NCBI GenBank assembly: GCA_964462185.1
Contig: CAYWWV010000002.1
Location: 1 to 64,000 of the forward strand
Direction of reading: 5' to 3'
DNA: 64,000 nt
From: RBG-16-57-9 sp964462185
GTDB lineage: Archaea; Thermoproteota; Bathyarchaeia; TCS64
Of the stretch, positions 1-8,853 are shown piece after piece; position 1 is the stretch's first letter; every line of letters begins with the position of its first letter. A program made the position numbers and the translations under genes. The notes beneath the pieces are model-generated. The model did not search any database. It saw only the letters and a list, made by a program, of their open reading frames with translations, and was not told the DNA's origin.

Positions 1-1251
1 CCCCGGGCTGGGGGAGGCTTGGATCGCCTGGTTTGGGTTACCCCCCTCCCCCCCTCCGGGCTTGAAGAGTGTGAGGTAGAGGCCTCCGTTGAGGGCTAGG
101 AGGGCTGCGCCGGCTAGGAAGGGGGTGGCCATGCTGAGGTTTTCAAACATATAGCCGGCTATGGTGGGGGCTGCCGACTGCATGGCCATCCTGGCTGAGT
201 TGCTGATGCCTATGGCTGTGGCTGTCTCCCTGGGGTGGACGATGGTGGAGGCGAAGGTCTGCCTTATGGGCATGGAGAAGAGGATGAGTATCCTGTTGGC
301 CACCAGCATGGTGGCTGCCAGTGGGAAGGAGTTGGCTAGGGCTAGGAGTAGGGTGGCCCCCGCTGAGAGGATGCGGGTTGCGGCTATGGTTTTAACTGGT
401 CCCAGGCGGTGGGCTATGGTTGGGGCTGCTGCGTAGGTGAGTAGGCTGGCTAGGCGGGTTGCCGAGTATATGGGTCCCAGGACCTCGGTGCCCACGTTGA
501 ACCTCTGGTAGAGGTATAGGGTCATGAGGCTGTCCACCAGGCCCCAGCCCAGGCCGTTGGTGGCCCTCACCAGGCTGAAGCGTGCTATGGTTCCCCAGGT
601 GGATCGGCGGCTCTGGGGTTGGGGGTTGTGGGGCCTGGGGTGGTTGCTCTCGGCGAGGGGTGTGAGGAAGAGAAGGCTTAGGAGGTTTATGGCTGTGCAG
701 GCCCACCAGAGGAGTTGATGGGCCTGGACGGTGGTGTACCCGAGGGCTTCCAAGGCTTTGGGGAGCCCCCCCAGGGCTAGGCCTATAGAGGTGGCTAGAC
801 CGTTGGTTATAGCCAGGGTGCTGTAGACGTTGGCCCTGTAGCGGTCCTCCACCCGGTCGGTTATGTATCCCGAGACCACTGGTTGGCCTGCTCCCACGCC
901 CTCCCCCATGGCTCCCAGCCCCTGGGCTAGGGCGAGGACCCAGAAGTTGGTGGAGACGGCGAAGAGGGTGGTTCGGGCGGCTGAGAACAGTGTTCCCAGG
1001 ACCAGGAAGGGTTTACGGCCGTATCTGTCGCAGAGGTATCCGAAGGCCATGTGGTGGAGGGCGCTGAGGAAGGCGGCGGTGCTGAGGAGGAGGCCCACCT
1101 CGAGGGGGGTGTATCCTAGGATGGCGAAGTAGATGGCCCTCACCACCTGTATGAAGCCCATGGCTATGCGGCGGGTGAACATGCTGTAGGTGAGGAGGGT
1201 GATGTCTCGGGTGAAGCCTGCCCTCAGCCGGCTTATGATGGGGTGGTTCAA
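1..1251 (-). CDS. MFS transporter, 3' end beyond the window
   Basis: The minus-strand frame stays open from 1251 to the left edge (417 codons) and encodes a hydrophobic protein with the MFS loop signature between helices 2 and 3 (GYLCDRYGRKP). It probably moves a small organic solute across the membrane; the substrate cannot be read from sequence. The proposed start is a TTG at 1251 that overlaps the TGA of the upstream fragment (TTGA overlap), implying translational coupling. The last 20 or so codons before the edge form a glycine/proline-rich tail that coincides with a repeat also found at 37394-37443, so the true C-terminus may lie just outside the window. Confidence 0.8.
   Translation of the reverse strand, partial: MNHPIISRLRAGFTRDITLLTYSMFTRRIAMGFIQVVRAIYFAILGYTPLEVGLLLSTAAFLSALHHMAFGYLCDRYGRKPFLVLGTLFSAARTTLFAVSTNFWVLALAQGLGAMGEGVGAGQPVVSGYITDRVEDRYRANVYSTLAITNGLATSIGLALGGLPKALEALGYTTVQAHQLLWWACTAINLLSLLFLTPLAESNHPRPHNPQPQSRRSTWGTIARFSLVRATNGLGWGLVDSLMTLYLYQRFNVGTEVLGPIYSATRLASLLTYAAAPTIAHRLGPVKTIAATRILSAGATLLLALANSFPLAATMLVANRILILFSMPIRQTFASTIVHPRETATAIGISNSARMAMQSAAPTIAGYMFENLSMATPFLAGAALLALNGGLYLTLFKPGGGEGGNPNQAIQASPSPG
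10..57 (-). repeat. dispersed hairpin repeat, copy 1
   Basis: Read on the minus strand, this segment matches 37395-37442 at about 45 of 48 bases. GGGGGAGG and CCTCCCCC (plus-strand 45-52 and 10-17 as complements) can form an eight-pair stem; the loop is also conserved (shared AAACCAGGCGATCCA). It lies in the last visible codons of the MFS gene. Confidence 0.75.
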
Positions 1252-1494
1252 CCGAAGATTTCCCTGAACCTGTTTATGATGGTGTCAACCTCGTGGGGGC
1301 GTAGGTTGATGGTGTTGATGATGAAGTCGTTGCTGTTTCCCCAGTTGCGAACCCAGACCTCGGGGTCTCCCTCCCTCATCCTTCTGATGAGCCTGTTGGT
1401 CTCCTCCACCGTCTTGTCCTCCAGAACCACTCTTAGTCCTATGGTGTGGTAGCCGGTTCCCTCACCTGACTTGGGGTAGGGTTCCAGCCTTGCG
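1248..1494 (-). CDS. C-terminal fragment, possibly SelA-like PLP enzyme
   Basis: About 81 codons run from the assembly gap at 1495 to a TGA at 1248. The end of the product (conserved L-E-D-K-T-V-E-E, R-E-G-D-P, then N-L-R-P-H-E-V-D-T-I) resembles the C-terminal small domain of SelA-like fold-type I PLP enzymes (COG1921), in which a G-D-P motif precedes an L-x-P-x-E-x-x-x-I stretch. The catalytic lysine domain would lie in the missing sequence. Assignment is tentative. The stop overlaps the start of the MFS gene, so the two are probably co-transcribed. Confidence 0.45.
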
Positions 1495-1594
1495 NNNNNN
1501 NNNNNNNNNNNNNNNNNNNNNNNNNNNNNNNNNNNNNNNNNNNNNNNNNNNNNNNNNNNNNNNNNNNNNNNNNNNNNNNNNNNNNNNNNNNNNN
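1495..1594. other. assembly gap (100 N)
   Basis: Exactly 100 undetermined bases, the conventional length for a gap of unknown size. It interrupts coding sequence on the minus strand. The reading frames on either side need not belong to one gene. Confidence 0.98.
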
Positions 1595-1716
1595 AGGCCG
1601 GGTAGGTCTAGGGGCTCCTCCACGGGGTCCTTGAAGCGTCGGGGCCCCAGCCTGTAGACCTCTCCCACCTCCATCTGGGAGCCCACCTCTCTGAGGAGCC
1701 TCTCAAGAAGCCTCAT
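1595..1716 (-). CDS. unrecognised N-terminal fragment cut by the gap
   Basis: An ATG at 1716 opens about 40 codons before the gap. The peptide is charged (starts MRLLERLLREVGSQ, later YRLGPRRFKDPVEEP). It overlaps the last 14 bases of the methyltransferase gene, so it is probably the next gene in that operon; an RNA-binding accessory domain is conceivable but cannot be shown. No family recognised. Confidence 0.4.
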
Positions 1717-2620
1717 GTTTCACCACCTTGGCTATGAAGAAGCCCTGGGTGCCGTGGAGCCCCGGCCAAATCCTCCGGCACCGCCTAACCCTTTCATCCA
1801 GCTCCATCTCCAGGGGTTGGCTCAGCCCCGGGCTGCCGGGGGCCTCCACCTCCACAGTCTCAGCCCCGGGGTGGCGCTCCAGGAGCCAGCTCACCACCGC
1901 CTCGTCCTCCTCGGGCTCCAGGCTGCAGGTGGAGTAGACCAGCACGCCGCCCGGCTCCAAGACCTGGTAGGCCTTCTCGATGAGCCTTTTCTGGAGCTCC
2001 GCGTTGGCCTCGACGTCGGCCATGGAACGCTTCCTGAACCACCAGGGGTCGGCGGCGTAGTTGCCCGAGCAGGGGGCGTCCAGGAGGACCTTGGTGAAGG
2101 ATGGCTTCGAGGGGAGGTCCAGGGCGTCCACGTGGTGGAGGGCCGCGTTCACCACCCCGCACCTCTCCAAGTGGTTCTCTGCGGCGTAAAGCCTCCGCCG
2201 GTCCCGGTCGAGGCCCACTATGACTCCCTTGTTCTCCATGTAGGCGGCTGCCTGGGTGGTCTTGCCCCCGGGTGCGCAGGCCATGTCCAGTAGGCGGTCG
2301 TCGGGGCCGGGGCGTAGGACCTGTACGGGGAGCTGGGAGGCGGCCTCTTGGAGGCTGAACATGCCCAGCAGGTACTCGATGCTGGCCCCCAGGCTGAATG
2401 GGGTGGAGCGAACCCAGAAGCCGTGGTCCAGGTAGGGGACCGGCTCCAGCTCCACTCCCTCGCCCCTCAGGGCCTCCAGGACCTCCCCTGCCTCAGCCCT
2501 CAAAGGGTTGACGCGGATGGCTTGGGGGGCCCTCTCCCGCCCCGATAGGGTTGCACCCAGGGCCCTGTACCTGGAGAGGAACCAGGGTCGTCCCCGCATA
2601 CAAACACAAATAGCCTCCAC
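1703..2620 (-). CDS. NSUN/RsmB-type RNA m5C methyltransferase
   Basis: The 305-residue product transfers a methyl group from S-adenosylmethionine to C5 of cytosine in rRNA or tRNA. The SAM-binding motif I (DMACAPGGKTTQ), motif IV with its cysteine (LLDAPCSG) and motif VI with the catalytic nucleophile cysteine (YSTCSLEPEEDE) are all intact, and a TQGFF motif ends the domain as usual. The N-terminal 80 residues match the RNA-contacting domain of the family (I-R-V-N-P-L). There is no C-terminal PUA-like extension in this ORF. The RNA target cannot be decided. A second Met eight codons in is an alternative start. Confidence 0.93.
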   Translation of the reverse strand: MEAICVCMRGRPWFLSRYRALGATLSGRERAPQAIRVNPLRAEAGEVLEALRGEGVELEPVPYLDHGFWVRSTPFSLGASIEYLLGMFSLQEAASQLPVQVLRPGPDDRLLDMACAPGGKTTQAAAYMENKGVIVGLDRDRRRLYAAENHLERCGVVNAALHHVDALDLPSKPSFTKVLLDAPCSGNYAADPWWFRKRSMADVEANAELQKRLIEKAYQVLEPGGVLVYSTCSLEPEEDEAVVSWLLERHPGAETVEVEAPGSPGLSQPLEMELDERVRRCRRIWPGLHGTQGFFIAKVVKHEAS

Positions 2621-2643
2621 CCCAATAAGGTTCTCGAGTAGCC

Positions 2644-3705
2644 TTGTCTAGGAGACGGCTTAGGGAGTATGGGTATCAGGTGGGTGTGATTCCCACTGGG
2701 CGGTTTAACACCCTTGCGGATGTGCCTGGGTTTGGGGTGGGCCACTCCACCGTGGTGGAGGGGGAGGACATCCGGTCAGGGGTTACGGCCATCACCACCC
2801 ACGGGGGCGACTGGTTCGAGGAGAAGACCCGGGCCTCGGTGGACCTCTTCAACGGGTATGGTAAGATGGTGGGGGTGAGCCAGATCATCAACGAGGGTGT
2901 GGTGGAGACCCCGGTGTTGTTGACTGAGACCCTGAACACCTTCCGGGTTGCTGACGCCTTGGTGGACCTGGTTTTGGAGGGCAGGGACCCCGCCCCCAGG
3001 AGTGTGAACCCCGTGGTGGCCGAGACCAATGGGGGCTACCTCACCGACAACCATAGGAGGGTGGTGGGGCCCAGGGAGGTCCGGGAGGCCGTGGAGGCGG
3101 CCCAGGCCTGCACCGGCCCCGTGGAGGAGGGGAACGTGGGGGGCGGCACCCCTATGACGGGGTACGGCTTCAAGGGGGGGATTGGCACCTCTTCGAGGCG
3201 GGTTGGGGAGGCCACCCTGGGGGCCTTGGTCCAGTTGAACTGCGGGGCCAGGGAGGACCTACGGGTCCTGGGGGTGCCCGTGGGCAGGCTTCTACCCGAC
3301 CCCGGCGGACCCCGGCCCAGCGGGGGCAGCATCATCATGGTCTTGGCCACAGATGTCCAGCTGGAGAGCAGGCAGCTGTGGAAGCTGGCCAAGAGGGCTG
3401 TGCTGGGCCTGGCCCGGACGGGTAGCTACGGGGGCAACGGGAGCGGGGACTTCTCCCTGGCCCTCAGCAACGCCTCCCTCCCCTGGGAAGCCTACGTGGA
3501 CTCGGTGGGGGGAGACCCCGAGAGGGACTCCAGCCTCAACCCCCTGTACCGCGCCGCAGTGGAAGCAGTGGAGGAGGCGGTTCTCAACGCCCTCTTCAAG
3601 GCTGAGACCATGACTGGGCGCCAGGGCCACACCAGGTACGCCCTCCCCGTGGAGGAGACCCTGGCTCTACTAGAGCGCTACCACCCAGGGGGGGCCGAGG
3701 GATGA
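2644..3705 (+). CDS. P1/DmpA family aminopeptidase
   Basis: The 353-residue protein is an N-terminal-nucleophile hydrolase of the DmpA/BapA type, which removes D-, L- or beta-amino acids from short peptides or amides. The precursor self-cleaves before the nucleophile serine, here S229 in PSGGSIIMV. The conserved oxyanion segment (SVNPVVAETNGGYL) lies near residue 120. The start used is a TTG; no ATG lies near the N-terminus. Its last codons overlap the following aminotransferase start (ATGA), so peptide cleavage and amino acid conversion are probably co-expressed. Confidence 0.92.
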   Translation: MSRRRLREYGYQVGVIPTGRFNTLADVPGFGVGHSTVVEGEDIRSGVTAITTHGGDWFEEKTRASVDLFNGYGKMVGVSQIINEGVVETPVLLTETLNTFRVADALVDLVLEGRDPAPRSVNPVVAETNGGYLTDNHRRVVGPREVREAVEAAQACTGPVEEGNVGGGTPMTGYGFKGGIGTSSRRVGEATLGALVQLNCGAREDLRVLGVPVGRLLPDPGGPRPSGGSIIMVLATDVQLESRQLWKLAKRAVLGLARTGSYGGNGSGDFSLALSNASLPWEAYVDSVGGDPERDSSLNPLYRAAVEAVEEAVLNALFKAETMTGRQGHTRYALPVEETLALLERYHPGGAEG

Positions 3706-4838
3706 GGGACCTAGCCCCCGACTTCCCCATCACCGAGGAGGTCAACTACCTCAACACAGCCAGCATAGGGCTGGTCCCCCTACCCGTCAAGGAATACTAC
3801 CTGGAGTTCGAGTCCCGCCTGGCGGGGGGTGGAACCCTGACCCTGGACGAGGAGACGGAGGACCTGGTTTACGAGTCCCTACGCGGGGCTGCCTCCCGCC
3901 TCCTGGGGTGTAGCCCAGACTCGGTGGCCGTCTTCAACAGCGTCTCCGAGGCCCTGAACGCGGTGGCCTGGGGCCTGGGGGTGGAGGAGGGCAGGCTGGT
4001 CTCCACGGCGTTGGAGTTCCCCTCCGTCACCTACCCCCTACTCCGCATGGCCGAGGTGAGGAGGGGCGTGGAGGCCCACCTGGTCCAGCCCAAGGGCTGG
4101 CGCCTCCCCACCGAGAGCATCCTACAAGCCATAAACGAGGACACCAAAGCCGTCTTCATCACCCACGTGGAGAACCTGACGGGCCAGCTCAACGACCTCA
4201 AAGCCATAACCCGCCGGGCCCACAGGGTGGGAGCCAAGGTGGTGGTGGACGGGGTGCAGGCCGCCGGCTGCATCCCGGTGGACGTGGGGGAGCTGGGGGT
4301 GGACGCCTACGTCTCGGGTAGCTATAAATACCTCTGCGGGCCCTTCGGAGCCGCCTTCGCATACTTCTCCCCCCGCCTCCTGGAAGAATTGGAGCCCCTC
4401 TACGTGGGTTGGAGGACCTCCGAGAACATGTGGGGGCTGGAGCCCACCCACATCCAATACCCGGGTAACGCCAGCAGGTTCGAGTACAGCACCAGCGCCT
4501 ACGGGGTGAAGCTGGCCCTGGCCAAGTCCATCGAATACCTCCTGGAGCTGGGGGTGGGCCGCATCCACAGGCACACCCAGGGGCTGGTGCGCGCCCTGGA
4601 GGAGGAGCTGCAAAGCCTGGGGGGCCTGGAGCAGGTGACGCCCCCCAGCCGGGGCTCCATCTACAGCTTCCAACCCAAGGCCCTGAGCCCATCCGAGCTG
4701 GCCAAGGCCCTCAAAGCCCTCAACCGCCCCGTGGAGCTCAGCCTCCGAAGGGGCCTGGTGAGGCTGTCACCCCACATATACAACACCGAGGAGGACGTAG
4801 CCCAGGCCGCCCAGGCCGTGGGCCGCCTCCTACCCTAA
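3702..4838 (+). CDS. class V PLP-dependent aminotransferase
   Basis: The 378-residue protein has the fold-type I layout of the cysteine desulfurase/kynureninase/isopenicillin N epimerase group. The PLP lysine is K209 (SGSYKYLCGPFG), with D183 and Q186 in VVVDGVQAAG binding the cofactor ring. The catalytic cysteine loop expected of a true NifS/IscS desulfurase is not evident, so an amino acid aminotransferase, lyase or epimerase role is more likely. It overlaps the upstream aminopeptidase by four bases. A paralog of similar length lies at 45515-46657. Confidence 0.88.
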   Translation: MRDLAPDFPITEEVNYLNTASIGLVPLPVKEYYLEFESRLAGGGTLTLDEETEDLVYESLRGAASRLLGCSPDSVAVFNSVSEALNAVAWGLGVEEGRLVSTALEFPSVTYPLLRMAEVRRGVEAHLVQPKGWRLPTESILQAINEDTKAVFITHVENLTGQLNDLKAITRRAHRVGAKVVVDGVQAAGCIPVDVGELGVDAYVSGSYKYLCGPFGAAFAYFSPRLLEELEPLYVGWRTSENMWGLEPTHIQYPGNASRFEYSTSAYGVKLALAKSIEYLLELGVGRIHRHTQGLVRALEEELQSLGGLEQVTPPSRGSIYSFQPKALSPSELAKALKALNRPVELSLRRGLVRLSPHIYNTEEDVAQAAQAVGRLLP

Positions 4839-4879
4839 GGGGCGGAGGAGTTATCAGGAGGCCCCGCCCACCTTCACCC

Positions 4880-5713
4880 ATGGCGGAGGAGTTCAAGGTC
4901 CACGGCTACACCCTGGACCAGCTGCGAAGTATGCCCCAAGACCAGTTGAGGGCCATACTACACGAGAGGACCCACCACACCATCGAGGTCCTCATCTACC
5001 GCATACTAAAAGGCCGCCTGGAGCCGCCCAGGGGCTTCGGACTGGTGGCTGAGAGGCTGCTGGGGCTCTGGCGGGAGAGGGGGCTCCCCCTGGACGCCCC
5101 CGACATAGAGTGGTGTGCACAACTGGTGGAGGCGGCCAGGGCCATCAGGGAGGGCCGCCAACCCCCCCTGGAGCCCACCCCCTGGGAGTCCTTCACCCCC
5201 GAGGAGGCGGCCACCGTGGAGAGGCTCATAAGGGGGAGGAAGAGCATACGCCAGTTCAAGCCCGAGCCCATACCCATGGAGCTGGTTAGAAGGGTCCTGG
5301 AGGCCGGCCTCTGGGCCCCCCAGGGCTGCAACGTGGGGGCCACCCGCTTCCTGGTTTTAACCAGCCCCGAGGAGCAGCGCCTGGTCTCCAGCGACATACC
5401 CCTGGAGAACTGCGTCATGGTGGTGGTCCTCCAGGAGATGGCCATGTACCAGACCCTGGGCTTCGACAAGATGGTCCCCCAAAACATCTACTACGACGCA
5501 GCCGCCGTGGCAGACCACATCTGCCTCATGGCCCACTGCCTGGGCCTGGGGGGCTGCTGGCTAACCCACGGCGAGGAGACCCAGAGGAGGCTCAGGGAGC
5601 ACTTCAACCTAAGCCCCACCATGACCAGCAGGCTCCACATAGTCCTGGGGTGGCCCGACGAGGAGACCGTTAAATCGGGGAGGATGGGCCTGGACGAGGC
5701 CCTGTTAAACTAG
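4880..5713 (+). CDS. nitroreductase-family FMN oxidoreductase with N-terminal extension
   Basis: Residues from about 115 on form a nitroreductase domain: the FMN-phosphate motif RGRKSIRQFKPEPIP, the W-A-P-Q-G-C-N segment, and a C-terminal L-G-L-G-G-C-W-L-T-H stretch. The first 110 or so residues are a helical extension not seen in minimal family members. Such flavoenzymes reduce quinones, nitro groups or enoate bonds with NAD(P)H, and some are dehydrogenases; substrate unknown. The gene follows the aminotransferase by 41 bases and ends overlapping the 3' end of the convergent MntP gene by nine bases. Confidence 0.85.
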   Translation: MAEEFKVHGYTLDQLRSMPQDQLRAILHERTHHTIEVLIYRILKGRLEPPRGFGLVAERLLGLWRERGLPLDAPDIEWCAQLVEAARAIREGRQPPLEPTPWESFTPEEAATVERLIRGRKSIRQFKPEPIPMELVRRVLEAGLWAPQGCNVGATRFLVLTSPEEQRLVSSDIPLENCVMVVVLQEMAMYQTLGFDKMVPQNIYYDAAAVADHICLMAHCLGLGGCWLTHGEETQRRLREHFNLSPTMTSRLHIVLGWPDEETVKSGRMGLDEALLN

Positions 5714-6274
5714 GTGGGTGTAGAGTATCCGGCCCCCGATGGCCACCAGGACCAGCCCCCCCGCTATCTGGGCCCGGGCCCCAAAGGCCCTACCCGTCTG
5801 GTTGCCCAGGAGGAGGCCAGCCAGGGTGAACACCAGGGTGCCCGCCCCCATGAATAGGCTGGGCACCAGGATGGGCAGCCCCTCCAACCGGAAGCTGAGG
5901 CCCACAGCCAGGGCGTCGATGCTCACCGCCACGGTGAAAGACAAGAGGCCCAGGGTGTCCAGTATCCGGTTGGCGTCCACCTCCCCGCCCTCCTCCAAGC
6001 CCTCGCGAACCATCCGGATCCCCACCACCGCGAGGAGGAGGAAGGCGGCCCAGTGGTCGTAGCTGGAGACCAGCTCCACCACGGTAGCCCCCGCCACCCA
6101 ACCCAACACAGGCATGGCCACGTGGGCCGCCCCGAAGACCAGGCTCATGCGGGTGGCCTCCCTCCACCTCAGCCTGCCCAGGCCGAAGCCCGTGACCGTG
6201 GCCACGCTGAAAGCATCCATGGCTAGGCCTACGCTCAACAACAGTATGGAGGGGAGGCTGACACCCGTGTCCAA
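5705..6274 (-). CDS. mntP: MntP-family manganese efflux pump
   Basis: The 189-residue protein has six predicted membrane helices and the two family repeats: GLAMDAFSVA near the N-terminus and VSIDALAVGLSF near residue 118, each with the aspartate thought to bind metal. MntP exports Mn2+ to prevent toxicity. The start codon used is TTG. It is convergent with the nitroreductase and divergent from the M20 gene. No yybP-ykoY-like leader was recognised upstream. Confidence 0.88.
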   Translation of the reverse strand: MDTGVSLPSILLLSVGLAMDAFSVATVTGFGLGRLRWREATRMSLVFGAAHVAMPVLGWVAGATVVELVSSYDHWAAFLLLAVVGIRMVREGLEEGGEVDANRILDTLGLLSFTVAVSIDALAVGLSFRLEGLPILVPSLFMGAGTLVFTLAGLLLGNQTGRAFGARAQIAGGLVLVAIGGRILYTHLV

Positions 6275-6376
6275 TCCGATCCCAGGGAATCATATCTCCC
6301 CCGGTTTAAGGATTCCCCTCAGCTGAGGCTGGCCGTTAGTTTTAACCCCTTGGAGGGCCTCATCCTATTGGTTGGA

Positions 6377-7825
6377 ATGTTGAAGGAGAAGGCTTGGAGG
6401 TGGATCGATGAACACCGGGAGGAGTTCACCGAGGTAGCCGACAAGGTTTGGGGGTACGCCGAGCTGGGCCTGGTGGAGCACAAGTCTGCCCAGCTCCACG
6501 TGGAGACCCTGAGGAGGCACGGCTTCCAGGTGGAGCACGGGGTGGCGGGGATGCCCACGGCCTTCGTGGCCACCTGGGGCAGCGGTAAACCCGTCATCGG
6601 ATTCATGGGGGAGTACGACGCCCTCCCCGGCGTCAGCAACAAACCCGTCCCATGGAAGGAGCCCCTGGTGGAGGGGGGCCCAGGCCACGGCTGCGGCCAC
6701 AACATCCACGGCACCAGCGGCTTCCTAGCGGCCATAGCCGTTAAACACGTCTTGGAGGAGGAGGGCCTGCCGGGCACCGTGAAGGCCTACGGGTGCCCCG
6801 CGGAGGAGAACTACGACGGCAAGGTCTACCTGGTCCGCGAGGGATACTTCAACGGGGTGGACGCCTGCCTGAGCCACCACCCCGGCAGCATGAACGTGGC
6901 GGGGCTAGCCTCCAGCAACGCCGTCAACAGCGTGAAGTACGAGTTCTACGGGAAGACGGCTCACGCCGCTGGGAACCCGGAGATGGGCCGCAGCGCCCTG
7001 GACGCCGTGGAGCTGATGAACGTGGGGGTGAACTATCTGAGGGAGCATGTGATCCAGGAGGCGCGGATCCACTATGTGATCGAGGAGGGCGGGGGGCAGC
7101 CCAACGTGGTGCCCGACTACGCCCGCAGCTGGTACTACATCAGGGCGCCCCTCCGCAGCCAGGTGGAGGAGATCTACAGGCGGATAAACAAGATTGCCGA
7201 GGGGGCGGCCTTGATGACTGAGACCCGTCTCAAGGTGGACCTCATAGCGGCCATATACAACAAGATACCCAGCAAGGCCCTCAGCAAGGTGGTTACGGCT
7301 AACATGAGGGAGGTGGGCCACCCTGGTTGGAGCCAGGAGGAGCTGGATTTCGCCGCAAAGATAGCTGAGACTCTGGACCCCGAGGCCAAGATGGCCTCCC
7401 TGAGGAAGGCCAAGGTCCCCAACCCCGAGAGGTTCAGGGATGTTAACCTGGTCACAGAGATACTGGACCCCTGGAACGAGGGGGAGGTGAGCAAGGGCTC
7501 CACAGATGTCTCCGATGTCTCCTGGCAGTGCCCCACCATGGAGTTCGGCACGGCGTGCAACGTCCTGGGGGCGCCGGGCCACGACTGGAGGTTCACCGCT
7601 GTAAGCGGCATGAGCATAGGCCACAAGAGCCTGGTCTTCGCCGCCAAGACCATGGCGGGGGCCGCCCTAGACCTCCTAACCAAACCCGGGCTCCTCAAGG
7701 AGGCTTGGGAGGAGCACCGGGAGAGGCTGCGGGGGGAGACCTACGTGTGCCCCATACCCGAGGACGTGAAGCCGCCCCTGGAGATAGCCGAGGAGGCTTG
7801 GAAGCGGCTGCGGGGGAAGGCCTAG
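6377..7825 (+). CDS. M20 family amidohydrolase (AbgB-like), copy 1
   Basis: A metallo-amidohydrolase of about 482 residues in the AbgB/aminoacylase group: metal-site motifs MGEYDALPG and GPGHGCGHNIHG, a P-A-E-E-N segment with the general base, and a lid/dimerisation domain starting at GKTAHAAGNPEMG. It probably removes acyl or aminoacyl groups from amino acid conjugates or dipeptides. A start nine codons upstream is possible, but it would sit against the box A TTTTAAC at 6340-6346; the ATG at 6377 aligns with the N-terminus of the paralog at 9248. Bases 6950-7150 are identical to 9818-10018 in that paralog. Confidence 0.9.
   Translation: MLKEKAWRWIDEHREEFTEVADKVWGYAELGLVEHKSAQLHVETLRRHGFQVEHGVAGMPTAFVATWGSGKPVIGFMGEYDALPGVSNKPVPWKEPLVEGGPGHGCGHNIHGTSGFLAAIAVKHVLEEEGLPGTVKAYGCPAEENYDGKVYLVREGYFNGVDACLSHHPGSMNVAGLASSNAVNSVKYEFYGKTAHAAGNPEMGRSALDAVELMNVGVNYLREHVIQEARIHYVIEEGGGQPNVVPDYARSWYYIRAPLRSQVEEIYRRINKIAEGAALMTETRLKVDLIAAIYNKIPSKALSKVVTANMREVGHPGWSQEELDFAAKIAETLDPEAKMASLRKAKVPNPERFRDVNLVTEILDPWNEGEVSKGSTDVSDVSWQCPTMEFGTACNVLGAPGHDWRFTAVSGMSIGHKSLVFAAKTMAGAALDLLTKPGLLKEAWEEHRERLRGETYVCPIPEDVKPPLEIAEEAWKRLRGKA
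6950..7150. repeat. 201-base identical tract, copy 1
   Basis: Base-by-base comparison shows 201 consecutive identical bases with 9818-10018, in direct orientation and within paralogous M20 genes that are clearly diverged on both sides. The tract encodes the start of the lid domain (GKTAHAAGNPEMG to YYIRAP). This pattern is best explained by gene conversion. Confidence 0.97.
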
Positions 7826-8232
7826 CCCCCCTCTGGGGGAACCACCATATATTTCTGGAAGAGGCCCAGGTACTCCCCCATGTCCAGCGGGCCTGACAGC
7901 TCCGTTAGGAGGCCGTGGTGGCGCCTCTCCTCCTCGGCCAGGTAGGCGAGGAACCTCCCCACCCTGGGGTCCTCCACCGAGCCAGCCATGGACTCCAGCC
8001 TCTCCACCATCTGGGCCTCCACCCGGATGTGCTGCTTGATGTTCTGCCTCAGGTTGACCGCTGGCCCCCAAGCCGCCCCCTCCGTCTCCACCAAAGCGCC
8101 AGCGATGGCCGCATGCTTCAAGCTGTCCTGGACCACCGACTCCAACATGGCCCTGGCCAGAGGGTGCTCCACGCCCTCAAGGCTGGATCTGAGGGCCTCC
8201 ACATGGCCCAGCTCCAGCCTCTTCAACTCCAC
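7822..8232 (-). CDS. ferritin-like four-helix protein
   Basis: The 136-residue product is nearly all helical. Glutamates and histidines are spaced as in ferritin-like or rubrerythrin-like di-metal bundles: E-L-G-H near the N-terminus, S-L-K-H-A-A-I in helix 2, I-R-V-E-A-Q-M-V in helix 3 and L-A-E-E-E-R-R-H-H in helix 4. It may bind iron or manganese, but the ligand set is not proved. It uses a GTG start and ends four bases inside the end of the convergent M20 gene. Its location next to DUF998 and NHL genes gives no clear pathway. Confidence 0.65.
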   Translation of the reverse strand: MELKRLELGHVEALRSSLEGVEHPLARAMLESVVQDSLKHAAIAGALVETEGAAWGPAVNLRQNIKQHIRVEAQMVERLESMAGSVEDPRVGRFLAYLAEEERRHHGLLTELSGPLDMGEYLGLFQKYMVVPPEGG

Positions 8233-8287
8233 CAGGAGCCCGACTAATAGAAACAGTGTTTGACTGTGCTTCGGCTTGATTCAATGG

Positions 8288-8845
8288 TTAACCTTTAGGC
8301 GGGTAGCAGGCCGAGAGGGCGCCCACCCAGATGGCTATGAATGCCAGGGCGTAGGCCTCCAGGAGGGCCACGCTGGGCCAGGGGGCCAGCAGCCCCAAGG
8401 GGGCCAGCGATCCCCCCACCAGCAGGGTCCGGCTAACCCCCTTGTACTCTTTCTGATTTCTTAAGGCCAGTCCCCAGGCCACCATGGAGGCCCAGGCCTG
8501 GGCAAAAAACCAGGCGGAGACGAAGAAGTGGCTCTTGTTTCCCTCGGGGAGGAGGCCTATGAGGGTGAGGAACAGGCCTGTGTAGGCGGTGGAGGCCGAG
8601 GCCAATGCCTCCCCCTTGGTGGGGGCCCGCTTTGTGAGCAACGCCCCGTAAGCAGCGAAGGTGAGGCCGGAGATGGTGAGCCCGCCGTTGAAGACCCACG
8701 GCCAAGAAGCCCTGGGGCCTCCCAGGTCGCTGAAGGCGTGGGTGGTTAGGCTGAACCAGGGGTTTAGCCTGGCTGAGACCAGGATTGTGGCCAGCCCTAG
8801 GGCCAAGCTGATCGGTCCTAGCAGCCGGGTGGGTGTCCTCCTCAT
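8288..8845 (-). CDS. DUF998 membrane protein
   Basis: The 185-residue protein has about six hydrophobic helices. The early L-N-P-W-F-S-L-T-T-H-A-F-S-D-L-G-G motif is typical of DUF998, which is common in archaea. The function of the family is unknown; the conserved H-x-x-S-D in the first external loop is its hallmark. It lies on the minus strand just downstream of the short NHL gene, separated by eight bases, so the two are likely co-transcribed. Confidence 0.8.
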   Translation of the reverse strand: MRRTPTRLLGPISLALGLATILVSARLNPWFSLTTHAFSDLGGPRASWPWVFNGGLTISGLTFAAYGALLTKRAPTKGEALASASTAYTGLFLTLIGLLPEGNKSHFFVSAWFFAQAWASMVAWGLALRNQKEYKGVSRTLLVGGSLAPLGLLAPWPSVALLEAYALAFIAIWVGALSACYPPKG

Positions 8846-8853
8846 ACCGTCCC

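Noticed and set aside
3702..4838. Cysteine desulfurase for Fe-S assembly
   Set aside because: No catalytic cysteine loop was evident and no IscU or Suf genes are nearby.
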